Part shown: piece after piece, positions 33,366-44,700 of the stretch
How positions within the stretch are numbered: the stretch's first letter is position 1
Layout: each line of letters begins with the position of its first letter
DNA from: Galeruca laticollis
Taxonomy: Eukaryota; Arthropoda; Insecta; Coleoptera; Chrysomelidae
Direction: 5' to 3'
NCBI GenBank assembly: GCA_963921935.1
Contig: OY998181.1
Span: 120,672,957 to 120,736,956 of the forward strand
DNA length: 64,000 nucleotides
The notes under the pieces: generated by a model
Told to the model about the DNA's origin: nothing
The model's input: the letters and a program-made list of their open reading frames with translations, nothing else
Databases searched by the model: none
Program-made: the position numbers and the translations under genes

Positions 33366-33819
33366 GTGAGATGTTTTATATTAGGTTACAATTCAATATA
33401 TAGTTACTTAGTAGATTGTATAAATATGTATGAACATATATCGTTAGCACTCTCGCAATTTCACTTTTAATTTCCATCTTCTCATTCAATATAGGTTACA
33501 CGGTATTGGTTTGTCCCTATATTTCACTCTGCTGCAAAAACTACATATCTCAGGTAAATAGAATTTGTATCTGATAGTAGCCAAAAGCTAGACCATCTTC
33601 CTGGCATTTTCTGAAAAATTCAATTTCTGGAAAGTTCGCTACCTCTCGATAACTTTATGAAGAATGAGAGCATTTCCAAGTATAAAACAGAAGAAAATAA
33701 ATAAGTATAACCCAATAAATACAACTACGTAAAAAAAACGTTTGTAATACGTTTTAATCTTATTTCAACGTTACTCGTTTTTTTAACGTTGACAAATTGG
33801 TTTAATTCAAAAAGTTATA

Positions 33820-34060
33820 TTCCTAACGGTTTTTTAAAATTTGAGAACAACGACTCACGTGAACTTATATATATGCATTTACAAAAACGGTTTTTGTGCC
33901 CGTTACGTTAACGTAGTATTTTTAACATTAATTATACTATTTCGCGTGATATAAACGGTTATACAGTAATGTTTTGAACACATTGTATTTACACCGTTTA
34001 TTTAAATATGACAACAACGACTCAAATGAACTTGTGCAAATTTACAAAAATGCTTTAAAT
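33820..34060 (+). repeat. Diverged direct repeat, ~166-bp spacing
   Basis: AAAATTTGAGAACAACGACTCACGTGAACTT at about 33836 and AAATATGACAACAACGACTCAAATGAACTT at about 34002, each followed by TTTACAAAAA. Two diverged units of one repeat. Confidence 0.55.
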
Positions 34061-34067
34061 AGTTATA

Positions 34068-34166
34068 TGTGTCACTCGTTTTGTGGTACGAGTGAAGTTT
34101 GCGCAACGATCCGCGAAGCGTTGAGTTGCGCAAATCACGAATACTACAGAAAGTCATTGTGACACA
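34068..34166. repeat. Long nested stem-loop
   Basis: Outer arms TGTGTCAC (34068-34075) and GTGACACA (34159-34166) enclose a perfect inner stem TTTGCGCAAC / GTTGCGCAAA (34098-34107, 34125-34134). A further small hairpin ACTCGT..ACGAGT lies on the left side. GC-rich CpG-containing stems stand out from the AT-rich context. Confidence 0.7.
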
Positions 34167-34626
34167 AGTTTTACACAATATTTTTTATAACTCGCATTTA
34201 TTTAATCCTTCAAATAAAATAGAATTACATAATCCCTGTTTTTAAACCAGGAGGAGTGGTTTCAATTTAAGTTGGCAATTCTGTAGATTCCTGATTGGTC
34301 AGATCACAAATTGTTTTATTCTGCACTTTTGACTTTTGACATATTATGATCGAATAATTGTGGAATAGAATAGAATCGTTTATTGTTCTTTTATACAAAC
34401 TACATGAAAAGGAGCCGGTTATATAGTAAATATAAATTACATATATACTCCTAAACTAACATGATAAATAAAAGGTATTACAAGAAACAATGACATAAAA
34501 TTTATATGTTTTTAAAAACAGCGCACAACACATAATGGTCCAGCAATAGAGAAGAGAAAAAAAAATACAAGATAAACGGATAATTCCCATAACTAATCCT
34601 ATACTATAAATTCTTTATGTGGATAG

Positions 34627-34970
34627 CTAATCAATTATAATGAATGATCTAATTTCCATTGCTCCGCTGATAAAATTATGCAATTGCTTCAATAGTAAGA
34701 GATCGTTTGAATTAAGAAGGCAATCTAGATCGTCTAAATGCTTTCGTCTTCCTATAGCTGTATTTCTTAATCCAGCATACATTGGGCAGTCAAATATGAT
34801 ATGTTCTAGGCATTCATTGGCCTGCTGGTTACATATTGTACGCATCTGGTCAGTTTTTATTGTGTGAGAGGAGTTATTCACATATATGTATGGCAGTGCG
34901 CAGTTGGGCTGTTAATCTTTTAATATAAAGCGGTGACGGTCCACTTAAATAATTGTAATTATTATTATTT
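34627..34970 (-). pseudogene. LINE ORF2 C-terminal zinc-like region
   Basis: The minus frame from 34881 reads TIKTDQMRTICNQQANECLE, then HIIFDCPMYAGLRNTAIGRR. C and H spacing (CNQQ..ECLEH..DCP) is the conserved tail of many LINE ORF2 proteins, thought to bind RNA. The region between it and RT (34970-35740) is also derived from the element but broken by many stops. Confidence 0.65.
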
Positions 34971-35756
34971 TGCAGAAAGAATTCATATGAAGGGTGGTGA
35001 ATACTAAGTAATATTTTATTCCAATTATTTTGCATGTTTTTAGCTAGATGTTCGGCTAATATAATATGTTTAAAATTTTCATTGATAGAGTCAGTGTTAA
35101 GACCAACATTATATGGACAATAAATACTGATAACATTAATTAACTGAACAAACTAATTAGTATTTGTGATGACCGTATCCATAGTTATACAATTTTATTA
35201 ATCGAAATAATGCTCTATAGGGGTGTGATTTTGAGATTTTACCCTCATGAGGTATCCAATTGCTTGTTTTATTAGATAATATTCTAGCCTGCATAGATTG
35301 GCTTCGACTCTTATTATATAAGCGGCAGTAGTTCTCTGGAGGAATAGGAGGTTTTTCCAAAAAGACATCTGTATTTTCTCAGTGTGATCCAGATAACGCA
35401 GACCCCATATATTACTGGCATATGTGAAAATGGGTATGACAACATTATTATACAGTCTTAATAGACAGAAGAGAAGATAATTTTTGCGAGTTTATAGTTG
35501 AAAGTACAGTACCTTGAGTAATTCTTGCTTTTCATTTCGTGATTTAAAATTATTTAGAAACAGTCCATTGAAAGTAAAGACCACTCCCAAATATTCATGT
35601 GTTTCAGATTTCTATTGGGTTGTTAAGGTATGAAAACGTGGGTTGTTTTCCAATATTGGGGCTCCTTCGGAATATAACTAGTTTTGATTTTTCTGTGTTT
35701 ACCTGAAGCTTGAATGTGTTGCAGTATGATTATAAAATCCTCAGGTTCTTTTCCAT

Positions 35757-36434
35757 TTATATTTGCGACTCTGCAAACAGTACCAGATCGTCAGCGTATA
35801 ACAACATCCGTATGTTATCCCCTTCATCCAGAGTAACTCCCTTACAGCTTTGGTTCTGAAAATAACTATCAATATCGGAAATAAATACCGCGAATAGTAG
35901 TGGGCTGAGCGGGTCCCCTTGTAAAACACCTTGGGTTATTTGTACTCTCTCTGAACTGCTACCTTCTTGTTCTATAAACAGTGCTGCTTGGTTGTATATT
36001 AGTTCTAGTATTCTAGTAATTTTTGCACTTATTCCGTTTGAATATAATTTTTCCCTGAGTATATGATGGTCTAACGAATCAAAAGCATTTCTAAAATCTA
36101 TAAATAGAGTATATGATTTTCTTGAGGGTAGACGAAGGTAATTGTTAATTATAGCGTAGAGCACAAATATGTTGTCTTCACAGTTGCGTGTTCTGCGGAA
36201 GCCGCTTTGGCACTCTGGTAATATTTCATTATTCTCAACAAAGTAAGTTAGTCTCGTATTCATTAATTGGGTAACGAGCTTAGTTTTGTGATTTAAAAGT
36301 GCTATGCTACTAGTGTTGCCCAAAATCAGTCTTGGTCTTGCAGTCTTGGTCTTGTTCTTGCATTTTGCAAGACCAAGACCAAGACCAAGACCGCGTAATT
36401 TTAGGCAAGACCAAGACCAAGACCGACCATGCAA
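35757..36434 (-). pseudogene. Chimeric frame: hAT end fused to LINE reverse transcriptase
   Basis: A 225-residue open minus frame whose first 40 or so residues (SWSWSC, LGLGLGLAKC, KTKTARPR) are a reading of the hAT subterminal hexamers. From ALLNHKTKLV on (36305 downward) it is LINE RT: QSGFRRTRNCEDNIFVLYAI, FIDFRNAFDSLDH (motif A), TQGVLQGDPLSPLLF (motif B), MLLYADDLVLFAE (motif C, both Asp present). It stops soon after YADD. The frame exists only because of the insertion at 36311. Removing the hAT and one duplication restores NNYRSIALLN, the first RT motif. Confidence 0.85.
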
Positions 36435-37674
36435 GATTTGAGCAAGAACAAGACTAAGCCTGCGAGACTCTTGCGTCTTGCAGTTAGTACTGAGTGTCGT
36501 TTTAGGGAGCGGACAGGCTTAGTTTATAATACAAGAAATTGACACGTAGAAAACAAACGAAACAAAATAAAAGAAAGTACTAGTACATAAAATTTTGAAG
36601 AATAAAATAGGCAGAAAATAGGAACACGTAAAGTACAGATATAAATGAAATCAGTGCATTTTAGTTGAAGGGGGAATTTACGCAGTCCGAATAAGTAAAT
36701 AAAAAATAATATATTAAATATAGTATGACAATAAATAAAATGAAAATAATAAAAACGAAAAATAAACTATATAGAATATAGTGTAATAAAATTATATGTA
36801 GTATGTTACCGAGAAAATGTTTATTTTCCTAATATTTCGAAAGTTACAGGCCGAAAAACACAAACTAATTTAAAATCTAACTTATAATAATAAGAGCGAA
36901 AAGCAGGACGCTACAATGACATACGGCATCCTTTGATTTGCGGCTATCTAAGATAATGGACTATAAAAAATAGTATTTATTTCAATTGGAGTTGGAGGAG
37001 TACCTAAGTAAACCCAGAGCCGCCAGCTCCGAAGACATTTTAGAGTGGTGGAGGACGCATGAGACAGAGTATCCGGCTTTATCGAAGATGGCCCGTGATT
37101 TCCTCTCAATACCTGCAACTTCAGTACCTGCAGAGAGATTATTTTCTAAAGCATCATTAGTAATTAGAAAACATAGAAATAGGTTAAGTGATGAGTCAGC
37201 CAGATGGTTACTTTGTATTAATTCTTGGTCAAAAGAATGAATATAAAGTAACAGTAATGTCAAAGCTATTCTGTAGTGTTCTTTAATATAACTTGTGTTG
37301 TATTTTTATTTAAATAAATGGTAAATTCAGTAAATTGTATTGATTCTTGGTAAAATGAATTAATATGAGGTGAGGGTCTATCAATTTCTTTCTAGACAGA
37401 TAATGTTCTTTAAAATACAGTCAAGTTAATGTCTTTAATTTGTGTTTTATATGTTTTAACCATGTTTAATAAATAGCAATAGGCTAATACCTAATTGCGA
37501 GACTTGCGAGACTCTTGCTGCAAGACCAAGACCAAGACCAAGACTGGGACCGCAATACCAAGACCAAGACCAAGACCAGGTGTATTGGCGCAAGACCAAG
37601 ACCAGGTGTATTGGCGCAAGACCAAGACCAAGACTGGCTAAGTCTCGTCTTGTTCTTGCATTTGGGCAACACTA
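36311..37674 (+). mobile_element. hAT element copy B, inserted in a LINE
   Basis: 1364 bp, same ends and subterminal hexamers as copy A. Perfect 8-bp target duplication TATGCTAC (36303-36310 and 37675-37682). Differs from copy A by scattered substitutions, a short deletion near 36890 and an extra CAGGTGTATTGGCGCAAGACCAAGAC-type duplication near 37580-37620. The remaining transposase fragment is at 36986-37240. Confidence 0.95.
36986..37240 (+). pseudogene. hAT transposase C-terminal dimerisation domain (copy B)
   Basis: 84 residues identical to copy A except Ser to Leu in KASLVIRKHRN. Same deletion form: no BED finger and no upstream catalytic region. Near-identity of a frame that cannot supply full transposase indicates recent common origin and mobilisation by a transposase encoded elsewhere. 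Confidence 0.88.
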
Positions 37675-37960
37675 TATGCTACGGTAATTGTTAGGGTTTT
37701 TAATATTGCCACTTTTGTGGAAGTGGATCATTTTAACACCTGACCATGTGGGTGGTATTTGCTCTTCGTTTAAAATTATGTTGAAGAATGTTTTCAGGTG
37801 TATTATCCAATCCAAAGGAAGGTTTTTGAAGAATTCGTTGCTAATGGTGTCTACACCGGGTGATTTATTATTTTTAGCTGAGTTTAAGACTCTAAAAATT
37901 TCATTAGTGGAAAAGTTTACATTTAGATAAGGGTGGATAACGCCAAAATATCGTTAATCC

Positions 37961-39440
37961 ATATGTAAGTACGTTCTATAAAACTTTTTGTAAAACTCGA
38001 ATAATTGTGTAAATTGTAAACAAACTTTCATTTAAACAAACAGAGGATAATTATTTGTTTAAAAAAGAGCTTCTTCATATATGCTCTTGCGATCTACTTA
38101 TATCATGAACAGAATTATTTCTGTAATACATCTTCACAAAGATATCTGGTAAATTATCCCAAAAATCGAACGTTATGTATACCTATATATTGATCCTATA
38201 CTCGTACAATACAAAAATAAACAATTGACAAATAATTGATAAATAAACGTTAGCATACTTTATTCATTAATATTTTTAATATATAGTTTATTGAAATTTA
38301 CCTTTTTAAGACCATTTAATACAATAATTTGCTAGCTAGAACAACGCTAGACCATTCTATAATTTATTTCAAGTCAAATGTCAAATAAAAAAATATATAA
38401 CATACAATAACCAACTGTATGACACTAAAAAGTACTAAAAGAGAGGTCCGTCAAGCTGACCCCCCCCCTCATGGATTGGCATGCAAAATAGACGTATATA
38501 CAGAATTTCAAATCAATCGATTGAAGATATCTGCTTTAAAACTGAGTTGCAAGATTGCAACCGAACAAACATACATTGCCAATTACATACTAAAAACTTT
38601 GAAAAATACATAGTAGTGTTGGTATCTTATGATATGCCAAAGAAATATTTGAAGCTCTGATTAACCGGCTCCAAGAATTAAAAGCTGCACGTTCTAAGTA
38701 AACTTGGGAATTTAAAAAAAAATCTGATAGTGAAATGCAATATTTATGTTATCATTTCAATGGATAATTAACCATCAGCTTCGGCAATAAATATTCTGGC
38801 AAATTTAAATATACAGTTTGAGTGTTTCTTTTAAATAAGGACTACAGTGAACCACGATCAGTCTAAAACATGTATTCTCAATATATTGGAACATTTTTAG
38901 GGATCTCAACCGCCCCTTCCCAGATTGCACAACTTTGTCCAAAGGACATATCCAACGGCTTCGCTTTTTTGGACATTTATTTATCCAACATGTCTGTACG
39001 CAAACGTTTGTAGTTGCCTTTTTTATAGTGTGACGTAATTTGCAACTTATTTGTGCACGGATTGTTTCTGATTCCGTGACTAAATAATTCAATTTAATTA
39101 TTTTGTTGTATCAAAATTACTATGATTTTAACAAAATTATTTTTAAAAGTGAGGGTTTTTTGTATTCTTTCATTTTTTAGCATTAATTGAAAATAAATAG
39201 ATAATTATTAATTAAATAATAGTTAATTATTAATTAAGCAAATACCCTGCTAGATAGGAAAATATAGATATTACGCAGAATCCGGCAACAGCTGAAAACA
39301 ATAATGTTGTTTAGGGAACATTTTTTATAGGAAAATGATGTTTACGGACAAATACATCCAACATTTTCATTCATTCGTGTAACCATAGCGTTATTTTGCA
39401 GACACCCTCCAACCCCTGAATTCAAAAGCATTGTTGATGT
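37961..39440. other. No recognisable gene
   Basis: AT-rich. A 95-codon minus frame (38805-39092) is Cys-containing (TNVCVQTCWINKCPKKRSRWIC) but unassigned. Confidence 0.3.
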
Positions 39441-39441
39441 A

Positions 39442-39838
39442 CTAGCTATAAAAAATTTCATGCTAGGCTGGGCTAGGTGTCTTTTATTTGTGCTAGCATT
39501 TTGGCGAAAAAATTCCAACCGGAGGGGGCTAGCGTTAACCTGGCCCCACCCGAATTCCAAACCATTTTTATTGTAAGCTCTTGGTGTGCTAGCTATAAAA
39601 AATGGTGTGCTAGGTTATGGTAGGTGTCCTTTATCTGTGCTAGCAGTTTGGCGTAAAAATTCCAACCGGGGGGGGTCTAGCGTTAACCTGGCCCCATCCG
39701 AATTCAAAAGTATTTTTATTGTAATCTGTTGGTATGCTAGCTATAAAAAATGGTTTGCTACGTGTCATTTATCTGTGCTAGCATTTTGGCGGAAAAATTC
39801 CAACCGTGGGGAGGGGGACGGTGGCTAGCGTTAACCAC
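39442..39838 (+). repeat. Tandem repeat, 147-148 bp unit, about 2.7 copies
   Basis: CTAGCTATAAAAAAT recurs at 39442, 39589 and 39737. Each unit continues with TGTGCTAGCATTTTGGCG, AAAAATTCCAACCG, a G-run of variable length, CTAGCGTTAACC and (in two) TGGCCCC. The open frame through it is a by-product. This is a satellite-like or element-internal repeat. Confidence 0.88.
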
Positions 39839-40329
39839 ATTTTCCCCTGACTCCAAAAACCTATATTTTCATCTGAATTAGAAAATCTGCAGTTGACCTG
39901 AAAATAACTCCTTTTTCCCAAAAGTAGATCTCCAAATCAAGGACGTCTGCTTCACACGCTGAATTTACTAACTGGCATTGAATTACACTTAATTCAAATC
40001 GACGTACAAAATTGATTAAGATCGACATACCTCATTATTTTATTGGAATTTAATTCAGTCCCACTCTGAGCATCTAACCCGTGACTACTTCAAGGGATTT
40101 TCATTCCAGTAATTATCATACATACTTTGATAAGTGTATTTATAATCTATAACCGAGTATTTGACTTTTTTGTAGACATAATGTCTCTAAAACAAGACGC
40201 TTTCAAGCTATCTCAAAATTATATTAAAAATTTGAGACGGCGTTACTTAGATTGTTTTAACAATGTTCTCAAGGAAAAACACTTAATGTGAAATCAAGTA
40301 TTATGTTAATTAGATATTGTAACGAATTT

Positions 40330-41870
40330 ATTTGAAACAAGAGTCTGGATTTAATTTATATCCTCATTCACCTATACACTTCACTATTATGAACTACTTA
40401 CATCAATTATTATTAATTTTTAGCATATCGACACACAAACTTATAAGCAACATTGATACAGAATTTAATGCTTGGTACCTTGATGGTTCTTTAGGTGGTA
40501 ATACTAATTCCGTGTTCAAGTCTCTTGTCTATATTATAAACAATTCCAAGGGTATTGGTCTCGAACTCATTCAGCAAATGCGAGTTATTTTTCTTAGAAT
40601 CACCAAATAATTTAACCATTGATAAATTCAATTCTGTAGCACCAGGCATAACAATTACCAACAGACAAAATTTATTTCTATTAGGTGCTCCTCTATTCAA
40701 CGAATCCTTTCTATCAGCTTTCAATGAAAAACTACCCTTTTTCAATAAAATGTCAACTCGTTTATCCTGGTTACCGATTTATATTGCTTATTACCTTCTC
40801 AAGAATTGCCTATTAATTCCAAAATTAACATATATCTTAATATGTAGTTCAACCTGGTTACGTAATGATATCTTAATCAATTCATTAGAGTCACTAATTA
40901 ACATTAAATTAGAGGACCTCTCTTGAAAACAAGCTTCACTACCTGTTTCATATGGTGGTTTAGGAATTCGCTCAATCGTTTCAGTAGCTCTTCCTTCTTT
41001 TTTGTCATCATTAAATAGTTCAAAAAAATTCATTAATTACATTCTGCCTATATTTTTCCACACACAAGACCCTTTATTATTGGAGGCAGAAAATAATTGG
41101 TCATTAAAGTCTAACAAAGTTGTACCCGATTAATATAAATCCTTTCAAAGCCAGGAGCATGGTTGAACGCAGTACCGTCTGCCCCATTAGGTAAGATGAC
41201 GAAAGTTTCCGTATTTCTATTGGTCTCCGTTTAGGTTATCATATTTGTGTAAAATATCGCTGTCGTTGCGGAGGTGATGTTGTTGAATATGGTAGTCACG
41301 GCCTGAACTCCAAATTAAGTGCCGGCCGATGTTCACGTCATTCTGCAGTAAATGACCTAATCAAACGAGGCCTGTCATCTGCAAAGATTCCCTGTTCGTT
41401 GGAACCGTTAGGTACTTGCCGCGACGACGGTAAACGTCCAGATGGTATGATCGTCATTCCACGGCAAGGCGGCAGACCAGTTATATGGGATCTCACTTGC
41501 ACTGACACTTGGGCTCCGTCCCATGTCCGATCCACATCTACTTCCGCAGGCGCTGCAGCTCTAAAAGGCGAAGCTTTTAAAATCCATAAATACAAAAATT
41601 TGGAGAACATTTATATTTTTACCACTGTAGCAATTGAAACCTCTGGTGTTTTTGGTCATGAAGCTTTGAAATTCATTAAAGAAATCGGTAAAAAAATATC
41701 AGTAGAAACCATTGATAAAAGAGCAACTTTGTTCTTTATAAATCAATTCAAAGAGGAAACGCTTCATCTTTCCTCGGTACGTTTCACCGTTCTAAGCCTC
41801 TAGAAGAACTTCTTATGAAACCTAGTCATAAGAAACCTAATTCTTCTATCACTTTCAAACTTTCTCACAT
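40330..41870 (+). pseudogene. LINE with restriction-like endonuclease (R2/R4-type layout)
   Basis: Forward frames give RT motif C as FNAWYLDGSLGG (one Asp of the expected WYLDDG lost), then SKCELFFLESPNN, APLFNESFLSAFNEK and LPVSYGGLGIRS. Near 41255-41350 comes a Cys/His knuckle (CRCGGDVVEYGSHG, then CSRHSAVNDLIKRGL). At 41399 on comes DGKRPDGMIVIP..GGRPVIWDLTC, matching the PD...D core of a PD-(D/E)xK nuclease. Zinc knuckle followed by a nuclease C-terminal to RT is the order in R2/R4-type LINEs. Several shifts between 40926 and 41400 and the motif C loss make it inactive. Confidence 0.68.
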
Positions 41871-44032
41871 TACCGACCCTAAAATATGTGATCTTTCCTT
41901 TTTCCGAAATTCCACTTTAACATATTCATTATCTTCTTCAGAATGTGTGCCTTCTGATAATACATGCGTTGACAATTTCATAAATTATGCCTCCAAAACG
42001 CTTTCGGGCCTTAGTGTACTAAAAAATATAGATAACCACCAGCCAGATGATGTCCTATTCATAGGAATACTGAAGAAGATGACTAAGCTAGATAATTATG
42101 CGATTCCTATGTGCAATGAATTATCGTTGACCAAAACAAAATATAAAACTGGCTTACCGCTAATAGAGTTGAAGACATCAAATAAAAAGATAAACTACCA
42201 AATGGAAGGTATTTATACTAACAGTGTGGCATACTCCAACAATACTAATACAGACAATTTGTCTGATGAAGATGATAACGGAAATGGCGCATCAGTAGCC
42301 GATTTAAGTAAAAAATTTAATGACAAACTCTCCAGAACAGTAGAAATGGTACTAACCTCGCCGATAAGACAACTGAGGTTAGATCCAAAATATCTGATGT
42401 GACCAATGGAGTGAAACCACTAAGTACAAAAGCAATATCAACCAGAGTTAAAAAATCTAGTTATAATGTTTCGGAGACCAAAAAAAATGACATTGTCTCC
42501 AACAAGTGTCAAAATATCCTCGATGCTTTGCAGTCAAATTCAAAATTGGAAGAGAATGAAGACGTCGAAAAAATAATGGGTCAGAAGTCGATAGGGTCGC
42601 AGTAACTGAATAATCAATAAACATCAATTCCGTTTCTTATAATAATCCTAGAGTTAACAACTTCTCTTCATACATTTTATTTTCGATTAAAGTTTTTCAG
42701 AAAGAGGATGAAATTCAACAAGAACAAAAGGACACGTCTAAAAATTATGTAGATAACAAGGAATATATTAACAAAGTGAACAAGACCAATGATCTATCGA
42801 CATCACCCAAACTTTCCAAAACCGTAATATCTCCATCCAATTCAATAGCAAACAACATCATTTGAAATTCCTTATCACGCCGATCAAGTGAGAGAGACAA
42901 TAATAGAATCCGTGATTATTCAGACAATGATAGTAGTTACGAAAGAGCTCTTAACAATAACTCCACAATCAGATCCATAGAGGGTATTCCCAAAAAAGTT
43001 TTGGGTCTCAATGGGCTCAAAAATATTGGTAACACATGTGTCATGAATAGTATTATCCAATGCCTATCAAACACAAGGTGGCTATTAGAATATCTAAAGA
43101 AAGACGCATACATACGATATATTAACATAAATATATCTAGCATGATAGGAGCACTAATTAAAGCATTTGCTGAAGTTATTCAAGGGCTTTGGTCTGAAGA
43201 CGGTTCAGACAGAGTGGTTAATACAGTACCATTGAAAAGACAGATTCAACGATTTACTTCAAGGTTCATGGAATACACTCAACATGATGCACAGGAGTTT
43301 CTTCGTTACCTATTAGCAGAACTTCACGAACATGTCAACAAGTTATATGAAAAGCCAATGCCCATATTAACAGAAATTGATGACAAACTTAGTGACATTG
43401 AGAAAGCATAAGAATCTTGGTTGAGATATCCGAGAATGGATATCCAAGATTGTGGATAACTTTGTCAGTCAATTAAAACCAACACTCAAGTGCACACGCT
43501 GTGGTCACTGTTCAGTTACCTTCGATCCCTTTCGGGATTTATCCCTTTCCATGCCCCAAAGAACAGGTCAATTACGGCTTTCACAATGTTTAGATTCGTT
43601 TACAAGAGAAGAAACACTCGACGGTGATGAGCAACCAACATGTTCGAAATGTAAGGAACGAAGACGATGCACTAATTCATTCTCAATTTATAAATTCCCA
43701 AAAATATTAGTTATTCACCTGAAACGCTTCTCGCAAAGAGAAAGATTTAGCGGAAAACTAAATGTTGCAATATATTTTCCAATAAAGGGCTTGATATGAG
43801 CCATTATGCGGCTTATAATGTAGCACCTTGTATTTACAACCTCTACGCTATATCAAATCACAGTGGAACCACTTACAATGGTCACTACACAGCATATTGC
43901 CGACATCCCTACACGGGAGAGTGGCACGAATATAACGATTCAAGGGTGCTATTAATATCGTGGAAATCTTTAGTAAGTGGAGAAGCATATGTTCTCTTCT
44001 ATAAACAAGATGACACAAAGTCCCACCTTTAA
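41870..44032 (+). pseudogene. Usp2: Usp2-type ubiquitin carboxyl-terminal hydrolase, processed-looking pseudogene
   Basis: The catalytic domain (43001-44032) is colinear and intronless over three frames. It has the Cys box LKNIGNTCVMNS, QHDAQEFLRYLL, the zinc pairs CTRCGHC and CSKCKERRRC, the His box NHSGTTYNGHYTAYC and EYNDSRV with the Asp. All three catalytic residues survive. A TAA stop replaces the expected Met after DIEKA at 43409, a shift follows near 43440, and another lies at about 43795. The low-complexity N-terminal part (41870-42980) is split into three frames; a TTTTTCAG at 42693-42700 could be a leftover acceptor. The active enzyme would remove ubiquitin from proteins; this copy cannot. 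The family (USP, peptidase C19) is secure, Usp2 probable, the 5' limit uncertain. Confidence 0.8.
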
Positions 44033-44189
44033 GTTTAATAATTCTTTTTGATTAGTTTTTAAATTGTATATTTTCATTGAGAACCAATGTCTTATTTGGT
44101 TTTTTCTGCAAAATTTATTTATATATACATTGTGTTGTATGAACTAAATTTTTAAATATAATATTTATGTCCTTTTAGCTTGGTGTGTC

Positions 44190-44700
44190 TTCATAGATGT
44201 TATGATCTCCAAATAGGTCTTAGTTGGACAAAGGCAGTTTTGGCTTCCTTTAGCCTTTGAGCTACATCTTCATCGGTGTCGCCGTTTACTGAGACAATGG
44301 TTCCGACGTATTGGAACTGTTGGACGCGTTCTATAGTCTGGTTGGTAATAGCAATATCCTCGTCATTTGCATTGTTTATCCTCATCTCATTTGTTTGTCT
44401 TTCATGATCCTCAGCCCCACTTTCCTCCCTTCTTCGTTCAGGTCACTGATTTTCTCTTTCAGATCAAGGATGTTGTGCGACATCAGTTAGAGGTCGTCAG
44501 CGTAGTCAATATCTTCCAATCTTTCAGTCATGTTCCATCGTATGCCTTGCGTCGTTGTTCATTGACTTTCCTCATTACTTTGTCAAGTATCATCAGGAAT
44601 AGGATAGGATGTTTAACATCAGTTTTGACAGGAAAAGGGTCGATTAGTTTGCTATGATGAATAATCTGACACTCGGATTCATCGTATGTCTACATTAATA
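44190..44700 (-). pseudogene. LINE RT palm/thumb remnant with YADD
   Basis: The minus frame gives RLEDIDYADDL (motif C), ISDLNEEGRKVGLRIMKDK, then after a shift NQTIERVQQFQYVGTIVS and DEDVAQRLKEAKTAFVQLRP. This is the classic order of the RT thumb in insect endonuclease-RT LINEs. Only the part after motif B remains, and one stop follows YADDL. It lies head-to-tail against the Usp2 pseudogene, on the opposite strand. Confidence 0.72.

Larger units (their letters stand above)
34365..37960 (-). mobile_element. LINE, minus strand, interrupted by hAT copy B
   Basis: Its 3' end carries an ATAAACGATTCTATTCTATTCC-like tail near 34365-34385. The C-terminal region (34881-34627) has the zinc-like block ANECLEHIIFDCPMYAGLRN. 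RT lies at 35757-36305 and its first block at 37683-37760, split by the hAT. The 5' part (endonuclease) is missing upstream of about 37960. Clade unresolved; the RT style (QGDPLSPLLF, YADDLVLFAE) and the H/C C-terminus fit an R1-like or related group. Confidence 0.75.

Noticed and set aside
39586..39828. 80-codon open frame in the 148-bp repeat
   Set aside because: It repeats the same reading twice with the tandem unit and has no independent coding signal.
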